DNA from: an uncultured Clostridium sp.
Lineage (GTDB): Bacteria > Bacillota > Clostridia > Peptostreptococcales > Peptostreptococcaceae
Assembly: GCA_900539645.1 (NCBI GenBank)
Contig: UQCY01000015.1
Location: 1 to 24,351, forward strand
Direction: 5' to 3'
Length of the DNA: 24,351 nucleotides
Part shown: positions 8,169 through 16,020 of the stretch, piece by piece
Numbering within the stretch: position 1 is the stretch's first letter
Layout: every line of letters begins with the position of its first letter
Notes under the pieces: model-generated
Told to the model about the DNA's origin: nothing
The model's database searches: none
The model's input: only the letters and a program-made list of their open reading frames with translations
Position numbers and translations under genes: made by a program

Positions 8169-10070
8169 TTATCCTCCTATATATATTTTCAATTTATATA
8201 TAAATTCTTCATAAGACTGAGATTTATTTAGCATATCCACTATTTCATCACTAGACATTACCTTATCTAAGTATTTAGATATCTGTCTATGTAGTTCTAG
8301 ATCTCCTTTTTTAAGAGAAACCATAAATATTACCTTTGGAGTTTTTCCTTCACTTTCAATATCTGTCTGAACAAGAGCAACAGATATTAAGTTTTTATTT
8401 CCTGTCATCTCTATTGGATGAGGTATTGCAACTCCATTTTTATATATAGTACTTAGGCAAGACTCTCTTTCCCAAACATCATCTGGGAATGTTGGAGAAC
8501 AAGCTCCTTCATCTACAACATCCTGTGCCATAGTGTATAGAACATCTTTGTAATCCATCTTATCTATTACACATCTAAAATGATTTTTGCTAAATAAGCT
8601 TAAAATATACTTCTTAGGATTATTAGCACTTTGCATATGGTCTACAAACATCACACTTTCTTTAATGTTCATATTGTCCAGCTCATCCAAAATTTCGTTT
8701 ATTAAAATTACCGGAGCATCTATTTTAAATCCTAGCTTTGTTATAGAGAAAATTAAATCTGGTTTAAACTCTATAACCTCTTCTTCATCTAATAATGAGA
8801 AGTTTTCTATTATCGCATTTCTAAAAATCTCAGTTAATCTAAGCTTTATTAAAAATGCACTTCCTCCTCCAGATGAACAAACTATTGCTATTCTGTATTT
8901 CTTATCAAAGTTGTTCTTTTCTCTCTTTTCAAAAGGAACCGCTATATGAGTAGCTATAAATCCTATTTCATTCTGATCTATTTCTATATCATATTCCTGC
9001 TCTATCCTTTTTGATAACTGTATGGCTAAGTTAAAAACTGTAGGGTATTGTTGACTTATTTTTACTGAAAATGGGTTTGATATACTTTGATTATTTTTAG
9101 ACCTTTCTATTAAAGCAGCTACATGTAAATATAGAAGCTTTAAAAACTCTTTATCTTCTAAAAAACTTGTACTGTATCTCTTGTCCACTTCTTTAAAGTA
9201 CTCATATATAACTTCCTCTAACTTGCTTTTATCTATTGCAAGAGAAGCAGCTTTCTTATCTTTTGTTTTTTCTCTTATAAGTCTTTTTAGGTAATCATTT
9301 TCCCGAGGTGTAAAATAATATCTATTTTCATCAAAGATTCCACTTAATATGCCTTCTAATACTTCATCCTCTTCTTTTTTATCTATCATATATACATCAG
9401 AGCTTTTTCTTAAGCTTGTCTTTATATATAGGATAACTAACTGTGATAGTATTTCTTCCAGCTCGGTTATATTTACCTCTAGTGAATATTCATTGAAAAT
9501 ATTTTTTATAGTAGATTTTATATTGACTATCTTAGCTTTACTTACATATGTCATTTTATATTTCATAAAATTTCTATTTTTCTTTACATAAAGCTCTCTG
9601 ATTAATTTTTGAATTGAATCTATCTGACCTTCTACCTTTAATCCATAATGAGGTTTTCTATCTAACCTCAAATCGTATTTAAGTAGCCTATCATCTATCT
9701 TTTTCAAATCATTTTTTATCTGGGATGTACTCACTAAAAACTTATCACTCAAGCTTTCAATTGTTTTGTATCCATCCTTTAGCAATAATTCCACTATAAT
9801 TGAATCCAATCTTTGTTCCGGACTTTCAACTATATAATCGGGTAATTTTTCTAAGTAAGTTTCAAACTTATTCTTATCTGTTATTTTAAGAATATAACCT
9901 AACCTTGTTTTGTATTCCAAACAAAATCCGTTACGCTCATAATCTTTTTCCATATTCTTTATATCGTTTCTTATGGTTCTTGTTGAAACTCCTAATTTTT
10001 CTGCAAAATAATCTAATTTTAAGTATCCATCGCTATTAATTAGTTCTTCAAGAATAATACGTTGTCTGAT
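8169..10070 (-). CDS. LicR/MtlR-type PTS-regulated transcriptional activator (probable ATC start)
   Basis: First gene of the leftward PTS-peptidase operon and its probable activator; 633 aa if started at 10070. Domains in order: HTH at 1-45 (FAEKLGVSTRTIRNDIKN), second HTH at about 84-129 (LSDKFLVSTSQIKNDLKK), PRD1 about 165-265, PRD2 about 290-385 (H316 in LYLHVAALIER, H375 in ATHIAVPFEKRE), EIIB-like at about 393-475 with its phosphorylatable Cys (C398, VCSSGGGS), and an EIIA-like domain at about 485-630 with H551 (GVAIPHPIE). The first ATG of the frame (9953) falls in the middle of the first HTH. The reading frame stays open upstream to a TAA, with 39 extra codons that complete the HTH, but contains no ATG, GTG or TTG there. 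An almost perfect SD, AAGGGGGTGATC, ends 2 nt before the ATC at 10070-10068. Either ATC is the start or one base is wrong. Confidence 0.88.
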   Translation of the reverse strand: MRQRIILEELINSDGYLKLDYFAEKLGVSTRTIRNDIKNMEKDYERNGFCLEYKTRLGYILKITDKNKFETYLEKLPDYIVESPEQRLDSIIVELLLKDGYKTIESLSDKFLVSTSQIKNDLKKIDDRLLKYDLRLDRKPHYGLKVEGQIDSIQKLIRELYVKKNRNFMKYKMTYVSKAKIVNIKSTIKNIFNEYSLEVNITELEEILSQLVILYIKTSLRKSSDVYMIDKKEEDEVLEGILSGIFDENRYYFTPRENDYLKRLIREKTKDKKAASLAIDKSKLEEVIYEYFKEVDKRYSTSFLEDKEFLKLLYLHVAALIERSKNNQSISNPFSVKISQQYPTVFNLAIQLSKRIEQEYDIEIDQNEIGFIATHIAVPFEKREKNNFDKKYRIAIVCSSGGGSAFLIKLRLTEIFRNAIIENFSLLDEEEVIEFKPDLIFSITKLGFKIDAPVILINEILDELDNMNIKESVMFVDHMQSANNPKKYILSLFSKNHFRCVIDKMDYKDVLYTMAQDVVDEGACSPTFPDDVWERESCLSTIYKNGVAIPHPIEMTGNKNLISVALVQTDIESEGKTPKVIFMVSLKKGDLELHRQISKYLDKVMSSDEIVDMLNKSQSYEEFIYKLKIYIGG

Positions 10071-10095
10071 AAGATCACCCCCTTAATTAGTTGTG

Positions 10096-10400
10096 TCCTT
10101 TGTCTTTAAGGTTATTATATTAAAAACATATCCTTTACAAAAGACGATTTTTTTCATTACATATCTTGAAATTTGTATCTCATTACATTTAAAGTTATTC
10201 TAAATTAAATTAAATTTTATTATTTAAAACTGTTAGTAAACTTTATTAAATATACATTTTTCATAAAAGAGTATATTTATTTTATTTTCTTATTATATTA
10301 TACATTTAGCACAGAGTTTACAAAAACATATTTTTTTCACTTTAACTAGGAAAACATTGCCCCATTATTTTTACAAACGCAAATAAATAGTATATCTACT
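10096..10400. other. AT-rich spacer upstream of the PTS-peptidase operon
   Basis: No gene seen. On the minus strand, TATAAT boxes occur near 10112 (with a poor TTTTGT -35, 17 bp away) and near 10290-10301 (ATGTATAATATAAT). The leader between the first and the regulator start is short. TACAAACGCAAATA at 10372-10385 resembles a CcpA cre site with two symmetric mismatches; I treat this as weak. The promoter of the operon should lie here, but I cannot single it out with confidence. Confidence 0.35.
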
Positions 10401-10447
10401 TAAATACCCTAAATTCATACACAAATAGTATGAATTTAGGGTATTTA
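10401..10447. repeat. Perfect 20-bp inverted repeat after the aldolase gene
   Basis: TAAATACCCTAAATTCATAC and its exact complement flank a 7-nt loop (acaaata). It starts 19 bp after the stop of the aldolase gene and could be its transcript end. Neither direction has a real T-run after the stem (minus: GGGTATTTAAGTAG; plus: GGGTATTTAAAAGG), so it is not a textbook intrinsic terminator. Confidence 0.75.
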
Positions 10448-10465
10448 AAAGGTTGGTTTATTAAA

Positions 10466-11317
10466 TTATGCTCTATTTATTGAGCCACAAACTTCCATTC
10501 TTCCTTTAACAAATTCTTTAACAGAGTCACGTCCAGCTGCTCCATATTTTTTAGGGTCTATTACATCTGGGTTTTCAGCTAAAACTTTTTTAACTCCATT
10601 ACTGAATGCTATTCTAAGTTCAGTTGCATAGTTTACTTTTGCTATACCTCTTCTTATACTTTCTTTTATTGTTTCGTCAGGTATACCAGAACCACCGTGA
10701 AGTACTAGTGGAACAGATACAACTTCTCTTATTTCTGATAATCTATCTAAATCTATTTTAGGTTCACCTTTGTATATACCATGAGCAGTACCTATTGCTA
10801 CAGCTAATGAAGACACGCCTGTTCTTTCAACGAATTCTTTAGCTTCCTGTGGATCTGTGTGAGCATTTCCTTCTCCACCGTCTAAATCATCTTCTTTACC
10901 GCCTACTTTACCTAATTCAGCCTCTACTGGTATATCTGATGGTCTACAAGCATCTGCAACTGCTTTAGATACAGCTATATTATCTTCAAATGATTCATGA
11001 GAACCATCTATCATTATTGAAGTATATCCAGCTCTAAGTGCTTGCATAGCTAGTTCAAAGCTTGAGCCGTGGTCTAAGTGCATTGCTACTGGTACACTAG
11101 CTTTTTCAGCTGCAACCTTAACATTTGCTAAATAATAATCTAAACCTGCGTATTTTACTGTAGATGGAGTAGTCTGTAGTATAACTGGAGAATTTAATTC
11201 TTCTGCAGCTCCTATTACAGCCATAACCATTTCCATATTTTCAACATTAAACGCACCTACTGCGTAATGACCTTCCTGCGCTTTTAAAAGCATTTCTTTT
11301 GTAGTTACTAATGCCAT
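10466..11317 (-). CDS. Class II ketose-bisphosphate aldolase (GatY/KbaY-like)
   Basis: Zinc aldolase, 283 aa, that cleaves tagatose-1,6- or fructose-1,6-bisphosphate to glyceraldehyde 3-phosphate and dihydroxyacetone phosphate. Visible active-site residues are D82 and H83 (HLDHGSS), H179 (GTAHGIYKG) and H207 (VLHGGSGIPDE). The phosphate loop is GGSG, and the C-terminus ends KGRMEVCGSINRA. Short-form aldolases of this kind include GatY/KbaY and Bacillus FbaA. Sequence alone does not settle the C4 specificity, but the operon partner AgaS and the PfkB kinase favour tagatose-1,6-bisphosphate. The SD is GAAGGAGG before ATG 11317. It is 44 bp after agaS on the same strand and shares its promoter and operator. 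Confidence 0.85.
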   Translation of the reverse strand: MALVTTKEMLLKAQEGHYAVGAFNVENMEMVMAVIGAAEELNSPVILQTTPSTVKYAGLDYYLANVKVAAEKASVPVAMHLDHGSSFELAMQALRAGYTSIMIDGSHESFEDNIAVSKAVADACRPSDIPVEAELGKVGGKEDDLDGGEGNAHTDPQEAKEFVERTGVSSLAVAIGTAHGIYKGEPKIDLDRLSEIREVVSVPLVLHGGSGIPDETIKESIRRGIAKVNYATELRIAFSNGVKKVLAENPDVIDPKKYGAAGRDSVKEFVKGRMEVCGSINRA

Positions 11318-11361
11318 AACTAAACCTCCTTCAAATTATTCAATCTATCCAATCAAATTTT

Positions 11362-12531
11362 CTATTTTTCGTATTCGTGTATTATTACACCTTTAACAAC
11401 TCTATTAACTGTTCCTGTTGGAGATGGAGTATCTGGTTTGTTTCCAACTTTAACTGAAACAAATAGAGATAATGACTGAGCAAACATTATGTAAGGGAAT
11501 GCAAGGTATGCATCTGGAAGATTAGCGTATTCTTTTTCAAATTCGAATGTTTCCCCAGAGAAGTTTGCTTCATTTTCTACAGATATAGCACAAGTTAATT
11601 TTGCTATCTGGTCTGCATTTATTTCTTCAAGTACATCTAAATCGTACTGTCTTGTATATGCATTGTTAGAAACAAATACAAATACTAGAGTATTTTCGTT
11701 TATGAATGATTTTGGGCCGTGTCTGAATCCCATTGAAGAATCGTATCCTGTAGCTATTTTACCTGCTGTTAATTCAAGTAATTTTAACTGAGCTTCCTGA
11801 GTTAAGGCACCTAATCCGCCTGAACCTAGGTAAACAACTCTATCAAAATCACCTTCTATATATTTATGTACTTCATCTTTTCTTTCTATTACATTTCTTC
11901 CCATTTCAACTATTGTTCTTACATATGAGCTTTCTTCGTCTTCATTTAAGTTGTCGAATATAAGCATTGCAGATAACATCATGCAAGAGAAACTACCAGT
12001 CATAGCGAATCCCTGGTCATTAGATCTTGCTGGCATTAATAATAAGTAGTTGTGTTCGTCGTTTTTAGTCATCTGTGCTAATTTACCTTTTGGAGCACAA
12101 GTTATAGCTAAATGATAGAAATCTTTAACTACCTGTTTTCCTAGGTTAAGAGCTGCTAAACTTTCTGGACTGTTACCACTTCTTGCAAATGATACTAATA
12201 AAGTAGGCATATCTTCTTTTAGATAGTCGTAAGGATTTGAAACTATATCAGTTGTAGCTATAGCTTCTATTATCATTTTTTTCTGGTCATTTTTTCTGTT
12301 TAAGTAAGGAACTATTGAATTACCTACATAAGCAGAAGTACCAGCACCAGTAAATATTACTCTAAACTGTCCGTGTTTTTCTCCTATGTTAGATATGAAT
12401 TTATCTAAGTTTTCTTTGTTTTCTTTGTATATTTCGTAAGCTTCAGCCCATAATTCTGGCTGCTGTTTTATTTCTGTTGTTGTTATTATTGCACCTAAAT
12501 CTTTTAATTTCTGTTCATCGAATTTAAACAT
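11362..12531 (-). CDS. agaS: AgaS family sugar-phosphate deaminase/isomerase (SIS domains)
   Basis: Two-SIS-domain enzyme, 389 aa, as usual for AgaS. In the Aga pathway it converts galactosamine-6-phosphate to tagatose-6-phosphate and ammonia. First SIS domain: FTGAGTSAYVG (60-70) and SFARSGNSPES (114-124). Second: LGSGGLGALTQEAQLKLLELTAGK, and FRHGPKSF with the conserved His. SD AAAGGAG lies before ATG 12531. The gene has its own promoter and a GntR-type operator in a leader of about 115 bp. Together with the kinase (right), aldolase (left) and NagA it gives a full route from N-acetylgalactosamine-6-phosphate to triose phosphates. A role as a glucosamine-6-phosphate deaminase cannot be excluded from sequence. 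Confidence 0.88.
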   Translation of the reverse strand: MFKFDEQKLKDLGAIITTTEIKQQPELWAEAYEIYKENKENLDKFISNIGEKHGQFRVIFTGAGTSAYVGNSIVPYLNRKNDQKKMIIEAIATTDIVSNPYDYLKEDMPTLLVSFARSGNSPESLAALNLGKQVVKDFYHLAITCAPKGKLAQMTKNDEHNYLLLMPARSNDQGFAMTGSFSCMMLSAMLIFDNLNEDEESSYVRTIVEMGRNVIERKDEVHKYIEGDFDRVVYLGSGGLGALTQEAQLKLLELTAGKIATGYDSSMGFRHGPKSFINENTLVFVFVSNNAYTRQYDLDVLEEINADQIAKLTCAISVENEANFSGETFEFEKEYANLPDAYLAFPYIMFAQSLSLFVSVKVGNKPDTPSPTGTVNRVVKGVIIHEYEK

Positions 12532-12570
12532 TATTCTTCTCCTTTTTATTTTTGGTCTTCATTTGGTAAT

Positions 12571-12584
12571 AAAGTTATAACCAG
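12571..12584. promoter_or_regulatory. Possible second GntR operator in the agaS leader
   Basis: AAAGTTATAACCAG matches the 14-bp operator consensus GTGGTTATAACCAC at 10 positions, with the GTTATAAC core intact. It lies 40 bp before the agaS start, about 60 bp downstream of the stronger operator. It may allow repressor looping or roadblocking, or be a chance match. Confidence 0.4.
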
Positions 12585-12631
12585 TTAAGAAAGTAAAAAA
12601 TATAATCGCCTTTCGAACGATTTTTTTCAAG

Positions 12632-12645
12632 CTGGTAACTACCAC
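12632..12645. promoter_or_regulatory. GntR-family operator at the agaS promoter
   Basis: CTGGTAACTACCAC is an imperfect copy of GTGGTTATAACCAC (10 of 14) and keeps the TGGT and ACCAC half-sites. It lies just downstream of the agaS -10 box, the same place the operator takes at the pfkB and gntR promoters, which is the main argument for it. Confidence 0.7.
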
Positions 12646-12656
12646 TTTCTATTCAT

Positions 12657-12685
12657 AGAATAATTTATTTATTTTTCTTTGTCAA
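12657..12685 (-). promoter_or_regulatory. Sigma-A promoter of agaS-aldolase
   Basis: On the minus strand, TTGACA (12685-12680), 17 bp, then TATTCT (12662-12657). Transcription should start near 12650, right before the operator at 12632-12645. A short AATCG/CGATT hairpin in the leader (about 12604-12622) precedes ATATTTTTT; its stem is only 5 bp, so attenuation is doubtful. Confidence 0.75.
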
Positions 12686-12745
12686 TAGAAAATTTTAAAC
12701 CTTATCCGTTTTTATTATATAAATAACCTTCTTTTATCGTTTCAA

Positions 12746-13675
12746 TTAAGCTATTTTAGTTACTTCCACTAAGTTTTTGTATTTTTCAACTTCTTCTAAT
12801 TTAACAAATCCTGTATCTACGTTTAATGCATTACTTATACCACATGCATTTGCAAGTTTTATAGTCTCTTCTAAATCATACCCTCTAAGTATACCTACAC
12901 TGAATCCTGCTATTGTACTATCTCCACTACCAACAGTATTTACTGCCTCTACTTTTGGAATTTTAACATCGTAAACATTTTTTCCATCTAGGTATATCAT
13001 TCCATTTTTTCCTAGGGATATGCATACATTTTCTGCACCTAGCTCTAAAAGTTTTTTACCAGCTTCTATTATTTCTTCTCTTGATTCTACATTTACATCT
13101 AGTAGCTGTTTTATCTCGTCTGTGTTAGGTTTTATAAGATATGGTTTAGATTTAAGAGCTGCCTTTAAAGCATTTCCAGAAGTATCTAGTACAAACTTAA
13201 CTCCATTTTTTCTGCATATATTTCCTATTTTTTCGTAGTATTCAACAGGCATATTCTGGCAAAAACTTCCAGATGCAGCTAAAACCTTAGTATCTTTTAT
13301 AACTTTTTTTAAATCTTCTTCAAATCTTTCTAAATCACTAGCTTCTACAACTGGCCCTTTTTCTAAAAACTCTGTACTAACTTTATTATTTTCTATAATA
13401 TTTAAGCAGTTTCTAGTTTCAGAATCTATTTTTGTGAATCTATTTTTTATTTCTTTCTTGTCTAACTCATTTTTTATAAATGCACCATTAAATCCACCTA
13501 AGAATCCAATTGCCATAGGATCTTCACCAAGAATTTTACACACTTTTGTTACATTTATTCCCTTTCCTCCAGCAGTGGCATTAGATTCGATTACTCTCTG
13601 CACTTCACCTATATTTATTTCACTTACTCTATATAATCTATCTATAGATGCATTGAATGTTATTGTAGTAATCAT
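12746..13675 (-). CDS. PfkB-family hexose-phosphate kinase (tagatose-6-phosphate / 1-phosphofructokinase type)
   Basis: ATP-dependent sugar-phosphate kinase of the ribokinase/PfkB fold, 309 aa, nearest to LacC/FruK. It would phosphorylate tagatose-6-phosphate (or fructose-1-phosphate) to the bisphosphate cleaved by the aldolase in this cluster. Motifs: N-terminal TFNASIDRLY, GGKGINV (36-42), IKPNTDEI (181-188) and the catalytic NTVGSGDST with D252. SD AGGGAGG lies before ATG 13675. It has its own operator-controlled promoter. No terminator is visible between its stop and the agaS promoter, so transcripts may read through. I give no symbol because substrate choice inside the family cannot be read by eye; the AgaS neighbour favours tagatose-6-phosphate. 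Confidence 0.85.
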   Translation of the reverse strand: MITTITFNASIDRLYRVSEINIGEVQRVIESNATAGGKGINVTKVCKILGEDPMAIGFLGGFNGAFIKNELDKKEIKNRFTKIDSETRNCLNIIENNKVSTEFLEKGPVVEASDLERFEEDLKKVIKDTKVLAASGSFCQNMPVEYYEKIGNICRKNGVKFVLDTSGNALKAALKSKPYLIKPNTDEIKQLLDVNVESREEIIEAGKKLLELGAENVCISLGKNGMIYLDGKNVYDVKIPKVEAVNTVGSGDSTIAGFSVGILRGYDLEETIKLANACGISNALNVDTGFVKLEEVEKYKNLVEVTKIA

Positions 13676-13730
13676 GACTACCTCCCTATTTAATTTTTAT
13701 TTTAATTTTTTTAATAAGTTTCAATACACA

Positions 13731-13744
13731 GTGGTTATTACCAC
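13731..13744. promoter_or_regulatory. GntR-family operator at the pfkB-type kinase promoter
   Basis: GTGGTTATTACCAC differs from the perfect palindrome at 13863 by one base. It starts 6 bp downstream of the -10 box of the leftward promoter and covers the expected transcription start, so bound repressor would block initiation. Confidence 0.85.
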
Positions 13745-13749
13745 TTCTG

Positions 13750-13778
13750 AATATAAATTATTTCCTCTGTCTTGTCAA
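13750..13778 (-). promoter_or_regulatory. Sigma-A promoter of the pfkB-type kinase gene
   Basis: On the minus strand, TTGACA (13778-13773), 17-bp spacer, TATATT (13755-13750). The start of transcription is expected near 13743, inside the operator. Confidence 0.8.
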
Positions 13779-13827
13779 TAGAAAATAGATTATAATTATT
13801 ATATTGAGTTTTATATAATTTTATATA

Positions 13828-13856
13828 TTGACATGATAAATTATCTATTTTATAAT
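13828..13856 (+). promoter_or_regulatory. Sigma-A promoter of gntR-nagA
   Basis: A full consensus promoter: TTGACA (13828-13833), 17 bp, TATAAT (13851-13856). The transcription start should fall near 13863, the first base of the operator. Such a strong promoter needs tight repression, which the adjoining palindrome supplies. Confidence 0.85.
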
Positions 13857-13862
13857 TCAAAT

Positions 13863-13876
13863 GTGGTTATAACCAC
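13863..13876. promoter_or_regulatory. GntR-family operator (perfect palindrome) at gntR
   Basis: GTGGTTATAACCAC is a perfect 14-bp palindrome at +1 of the gntR promoter, 19 bp before the gntR start codon. It implies autorepression. HutC-type GntR repressors such as NagR/DasR bind TGGT...ACCA-like palindromes. Confidence 0.9.
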
Positions 13877-13895
13877 TTTAGAGAGAGAGGGTATT

Positions 13896-14621
13896 ATGAT
13901 AAATAGACAAGATAAAAGACCGATATATGATCAATTAGTTGAAATATTGAGAAACAAAATAGAAACTGAAATGCAGCCAAACGATAGGATGCTATCTGAA
14001 AGAAAGATTTGCGATGAATACGGAGTTAGTAGAACAACTGTTAGACTTGCAATGGCGGATTTAGAACATATGGGGTATATATACAAAAGACATGGCAAAG
14101 GTACATTTGTATCTGCTCTAAACCAGCAGTCACAAAATCTTATGGACAGCTACAGTTTTACAGATCATATGAAATCTCAGGGCAAAACTCCTACAACAAA
14201 GGTTCTTTCATTTGAAATCCTTGAAAGCACTAATTATTTTGCCGAAAAATTAGGTATAACTCCTGGAGATAAGATGATAAAAATAGTTCGTCTTAGACTT
14301 GCAGACGATATTCCTATGATGCTTGAAAGAACTTATCTTCCATTCACTGAATTTACAGGATTGACTGAAGAAAAGGTTGTAGAAAGACCTTTATACGAAA
14401 TATTTAAAGATGATTATAACGAAATAATAAAGGTAGCAGACGAAGAGTTCTCTGCTGGTATTGTATCTGATAAGGAATCTAAACTTTTAGATGTTCCTGT
14501 AGATTCAGCATGTTTAAAGCTACTTCGTACTACTTACAATGACAACAATATCGTTATCGAATTTACTCTAAGTGTTGCTAGAAGTGATAAATTTGTGTAT
14601 AAAATAAGACACGTAAGATAA
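13896..14621 (+). CDS. GntR/HutC-family repressor of the amino-sugar regulon
   Basis: Transcriptional repressor, 241 aa from ATG 13896. Winged HTH at residues of about 8-75 (RPIYDQLVEILRNKI, LSERKICDEYGVSRTTVRLAMADLE, KRHGKGTFV) and a C-terminal UTRA ligand domain at about 95-235 (LADDIPMMLERTYLP). This is the NagR/DasR layout; those regulators respond to phosphorylated amino sugars. The frame opens earlier (13833), but the GntR domain and a GAGAGAGGG ribosome site just upstream support 13896. A start at 13833 would also lie upstream of the predicted transcription start. Its operators occur at three promoters: its own, the kinase gene's and the agaS gene's. The inducer is likely an amino-sugar phosphate (inference). 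Confidence 0.9.
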   Translation: MINRQDKRPIYDQLVEILRNKIETEMQPNDRMLSERKICDEYGVSRTTVRLAMADLEHMGYIYKRHGKGTFVSALNQQSQNLMDSYSFTDHMKSQGKTPTTKVLSFEILESTNYFAEKLGITPGDKMIKIVRLRLADDIPMMLERTYLPFTEFTGLTEEKVVERPLYEIFKDDYNEIIKVADEEFSAGIVSDKESKLLDVPVDSACLKLLRTTYNDNNIVIEFTLSVARSDKFVYKIRHVR

Positions 14622-14766
14622 CTAAAATATATTTAAATAAATAAGCATTTAGATTATAAATATTTAGGTAATAAGTGTTTAGATAGATAAATATTAAAAT
14701 ATAGACATATTTAAATAGAGAAGTATTTAGATAGCGATAAAATTTTAAAATTTTTAGGAGGCTGTT
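14622..14766 (+). repeat. Degenerate AT-rich repeats between gntR and nagA
   Basis: The 145-bp spacer holds three imperfect direct copies of AAGyATTTAGAT (14643, 14672 with AAGTGTTTAGAT, and 14720) within almost pure A+T. No promoter or terminator stands out, so nagA is probably read from the gntR promoter. Confidence 0.4.
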
Positions 14767-15912
14767 TTGAAAACTTATATTTACGCTGATAAATTTTTTA
14801 TGAATTATGGAATTGAGGAAAATGGATATTTATCTATAATAGACGGTAAATTTGGTCATTTTCAGAAAGAAAAACCTGAGTCTGCTGAAATTGTAGATTT
14901 TTCAGGAAAATACATAGCTCCTGGTTTTGTAGATACACACATACATGGGCTTTTAAACTCAGATGTTATGGACAACACTCCAGAAGCAATAAAAACTATA
15001 TCAAAAGGACTTCTACAGTTTGGTGTAACTAGCTTCTTACCTACTACACTTACTGATTCTGTAGAAAGACTTGATGAATCTGTAGAAAACATCAAAAATG
15101 TATACAATGATGTAGAAGGTGCAAAAATACAGGGTATATTCTTAGAAGGTCCTTGTTTCACTGAAAAATATAAAGGTGCTCAGAATAAAAAATACTTTAT
15201 AAACCCTACTGCAGAAATATTAGACCAGTGGCAGGAAAAATCTGGAAATTTAGTAAAGAAAATAGCTATTGCTCCAGAAAGAGAAGGTGCTGTTGAGTTT
15301 GCAGAATATGCAACAAAAAATGGTGTAACTGTTGCACTTGGACACAGTGCTGCTACATTTGAAGAGGCTAAAAGAGTTGTAGGGGCTGGAGCAAATGTAT
15401 TTGTTCATACATACAACGGTATGAGCCCTCTTACACACAGAGAACCTGGTATGGTAGGGGCTGCTATGGAGCTTAAAAACACATTTGCTGAGCTTATATG
15501 CGATGGACATCACGTAAGCCCTGTAGCCGCAAATATTATGATGAATGCTAAAACAAGAGAAAACATAGTACTTATAACAGACTGTATGAGAGCTGGAGCT
15601 ATGGAAGATGGACAGTATACTCTTGGAGAATTTGATGTAATAGTTGAAAATGGAACAGCAAGACTTTTAACAGGAAGCCTTGCAGGAAGTGTACTTAGCA
15701 TGAACAATGCAATAAAAAATGTAGTAGATTGGAACATAGCTACACTAGAAGAAGCTATAAAAATGGCATCTTACAACCCAGCAGTTAGTTGCAACATAGA
15801 CGACAAATGTGGATCTATAAAACCCGGCCTACCTGCCGACTTTGTAGTTATAGACGATTTACTAAATGTATACAATACATACCTAGATGGTGTTTGTAAA
15901 TACTCAAAATAA
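14767..15912 (+). CDS. nagA: N-acetylhexosamine-6-phosphate deacetylase (NagA/AgaA)
   Basis: Amidohydrolase that removes acetate from N-acetylglucosamine- or N-acetylgalactosamine-6-phosphate; 381 aa, the normal length. Start TTG at 14767 with AGGAGG at 14756-14761. Metal and active-site residues visible: H58 and H60 (DTHIHG), E127 (LEGPCF), H193 (LGHSAA), H214 (FVHTYNGMSPLTHREPG) and D272 (LITDCM). The usual LEGPY/FxxxKKGAH signature is varied (LEGPCFTEKYKGAQN), so the His of KGAH is Gln here. Located behind the regulator on the plus strand and cotranscribed with it. The AgaS-aldolase neighbours suggest that N-acetylgalactosamine-6-phosphate is at least one substrate. Confidence 0.92.
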   Translation: MKTYIYADKFFMNYGIEENGYLSIIDGKFGHFQKEKPESAEIVDFSGKYIAPGFVDTHIHGLLNSDVMDNTPEAIKTISKGLLQFGVTSFLPTTLTDSVERLDESVENIKNVYNDVEGAKIQGIFLEGPCFTEKYKGAQNKKYFINPTAEILDQWQEKSGNLVKKIAIAPEREGAVEFAEYATKNGVTVALGHSAATFEEAKRVVGAGANVFVHTYNGMSPLTHREPGMVGAAMELKNTFAELICDGHHVSPVAANIMMNAKTRENIVLITDCMRAGAMEDGQYTLGEFDVIVENGTARLLTGSLAGSVLSMNNAIKNVVDWNIATLEEAIKMASYNPAVSCNIDDKCGSIKPGLPADFVVIDDLLNVYNTYLDGVCKYSK

Positions 15913-16020
15913 TGTAAATTTGAATAATAGATATAGATATTAAAACACGATAATAGAAAAACAATATACCTATCATTTTATATTTGTTTTTTATTATAAA
16001 TTTTTTTCTATTCAGTCATT

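Noticed and set aside
70..10070. A link between the GH84 glycosidase and the adjacent PTS-peptidase operon (glycan release, then uptake).
   Set aside because: The GH84 fragment lies beyond a junction with a sharp composition change and both border genes are cut, so the genes may not be neighbours in any real genome.
10372..10385. A CcpA cre site upstream of the PTS-peptidase operon.
   Set aside because: TACAAACGCAAATA lacks the conserved G and C of the outer half-sites; it is kept only as a weak note in the spacer entry.
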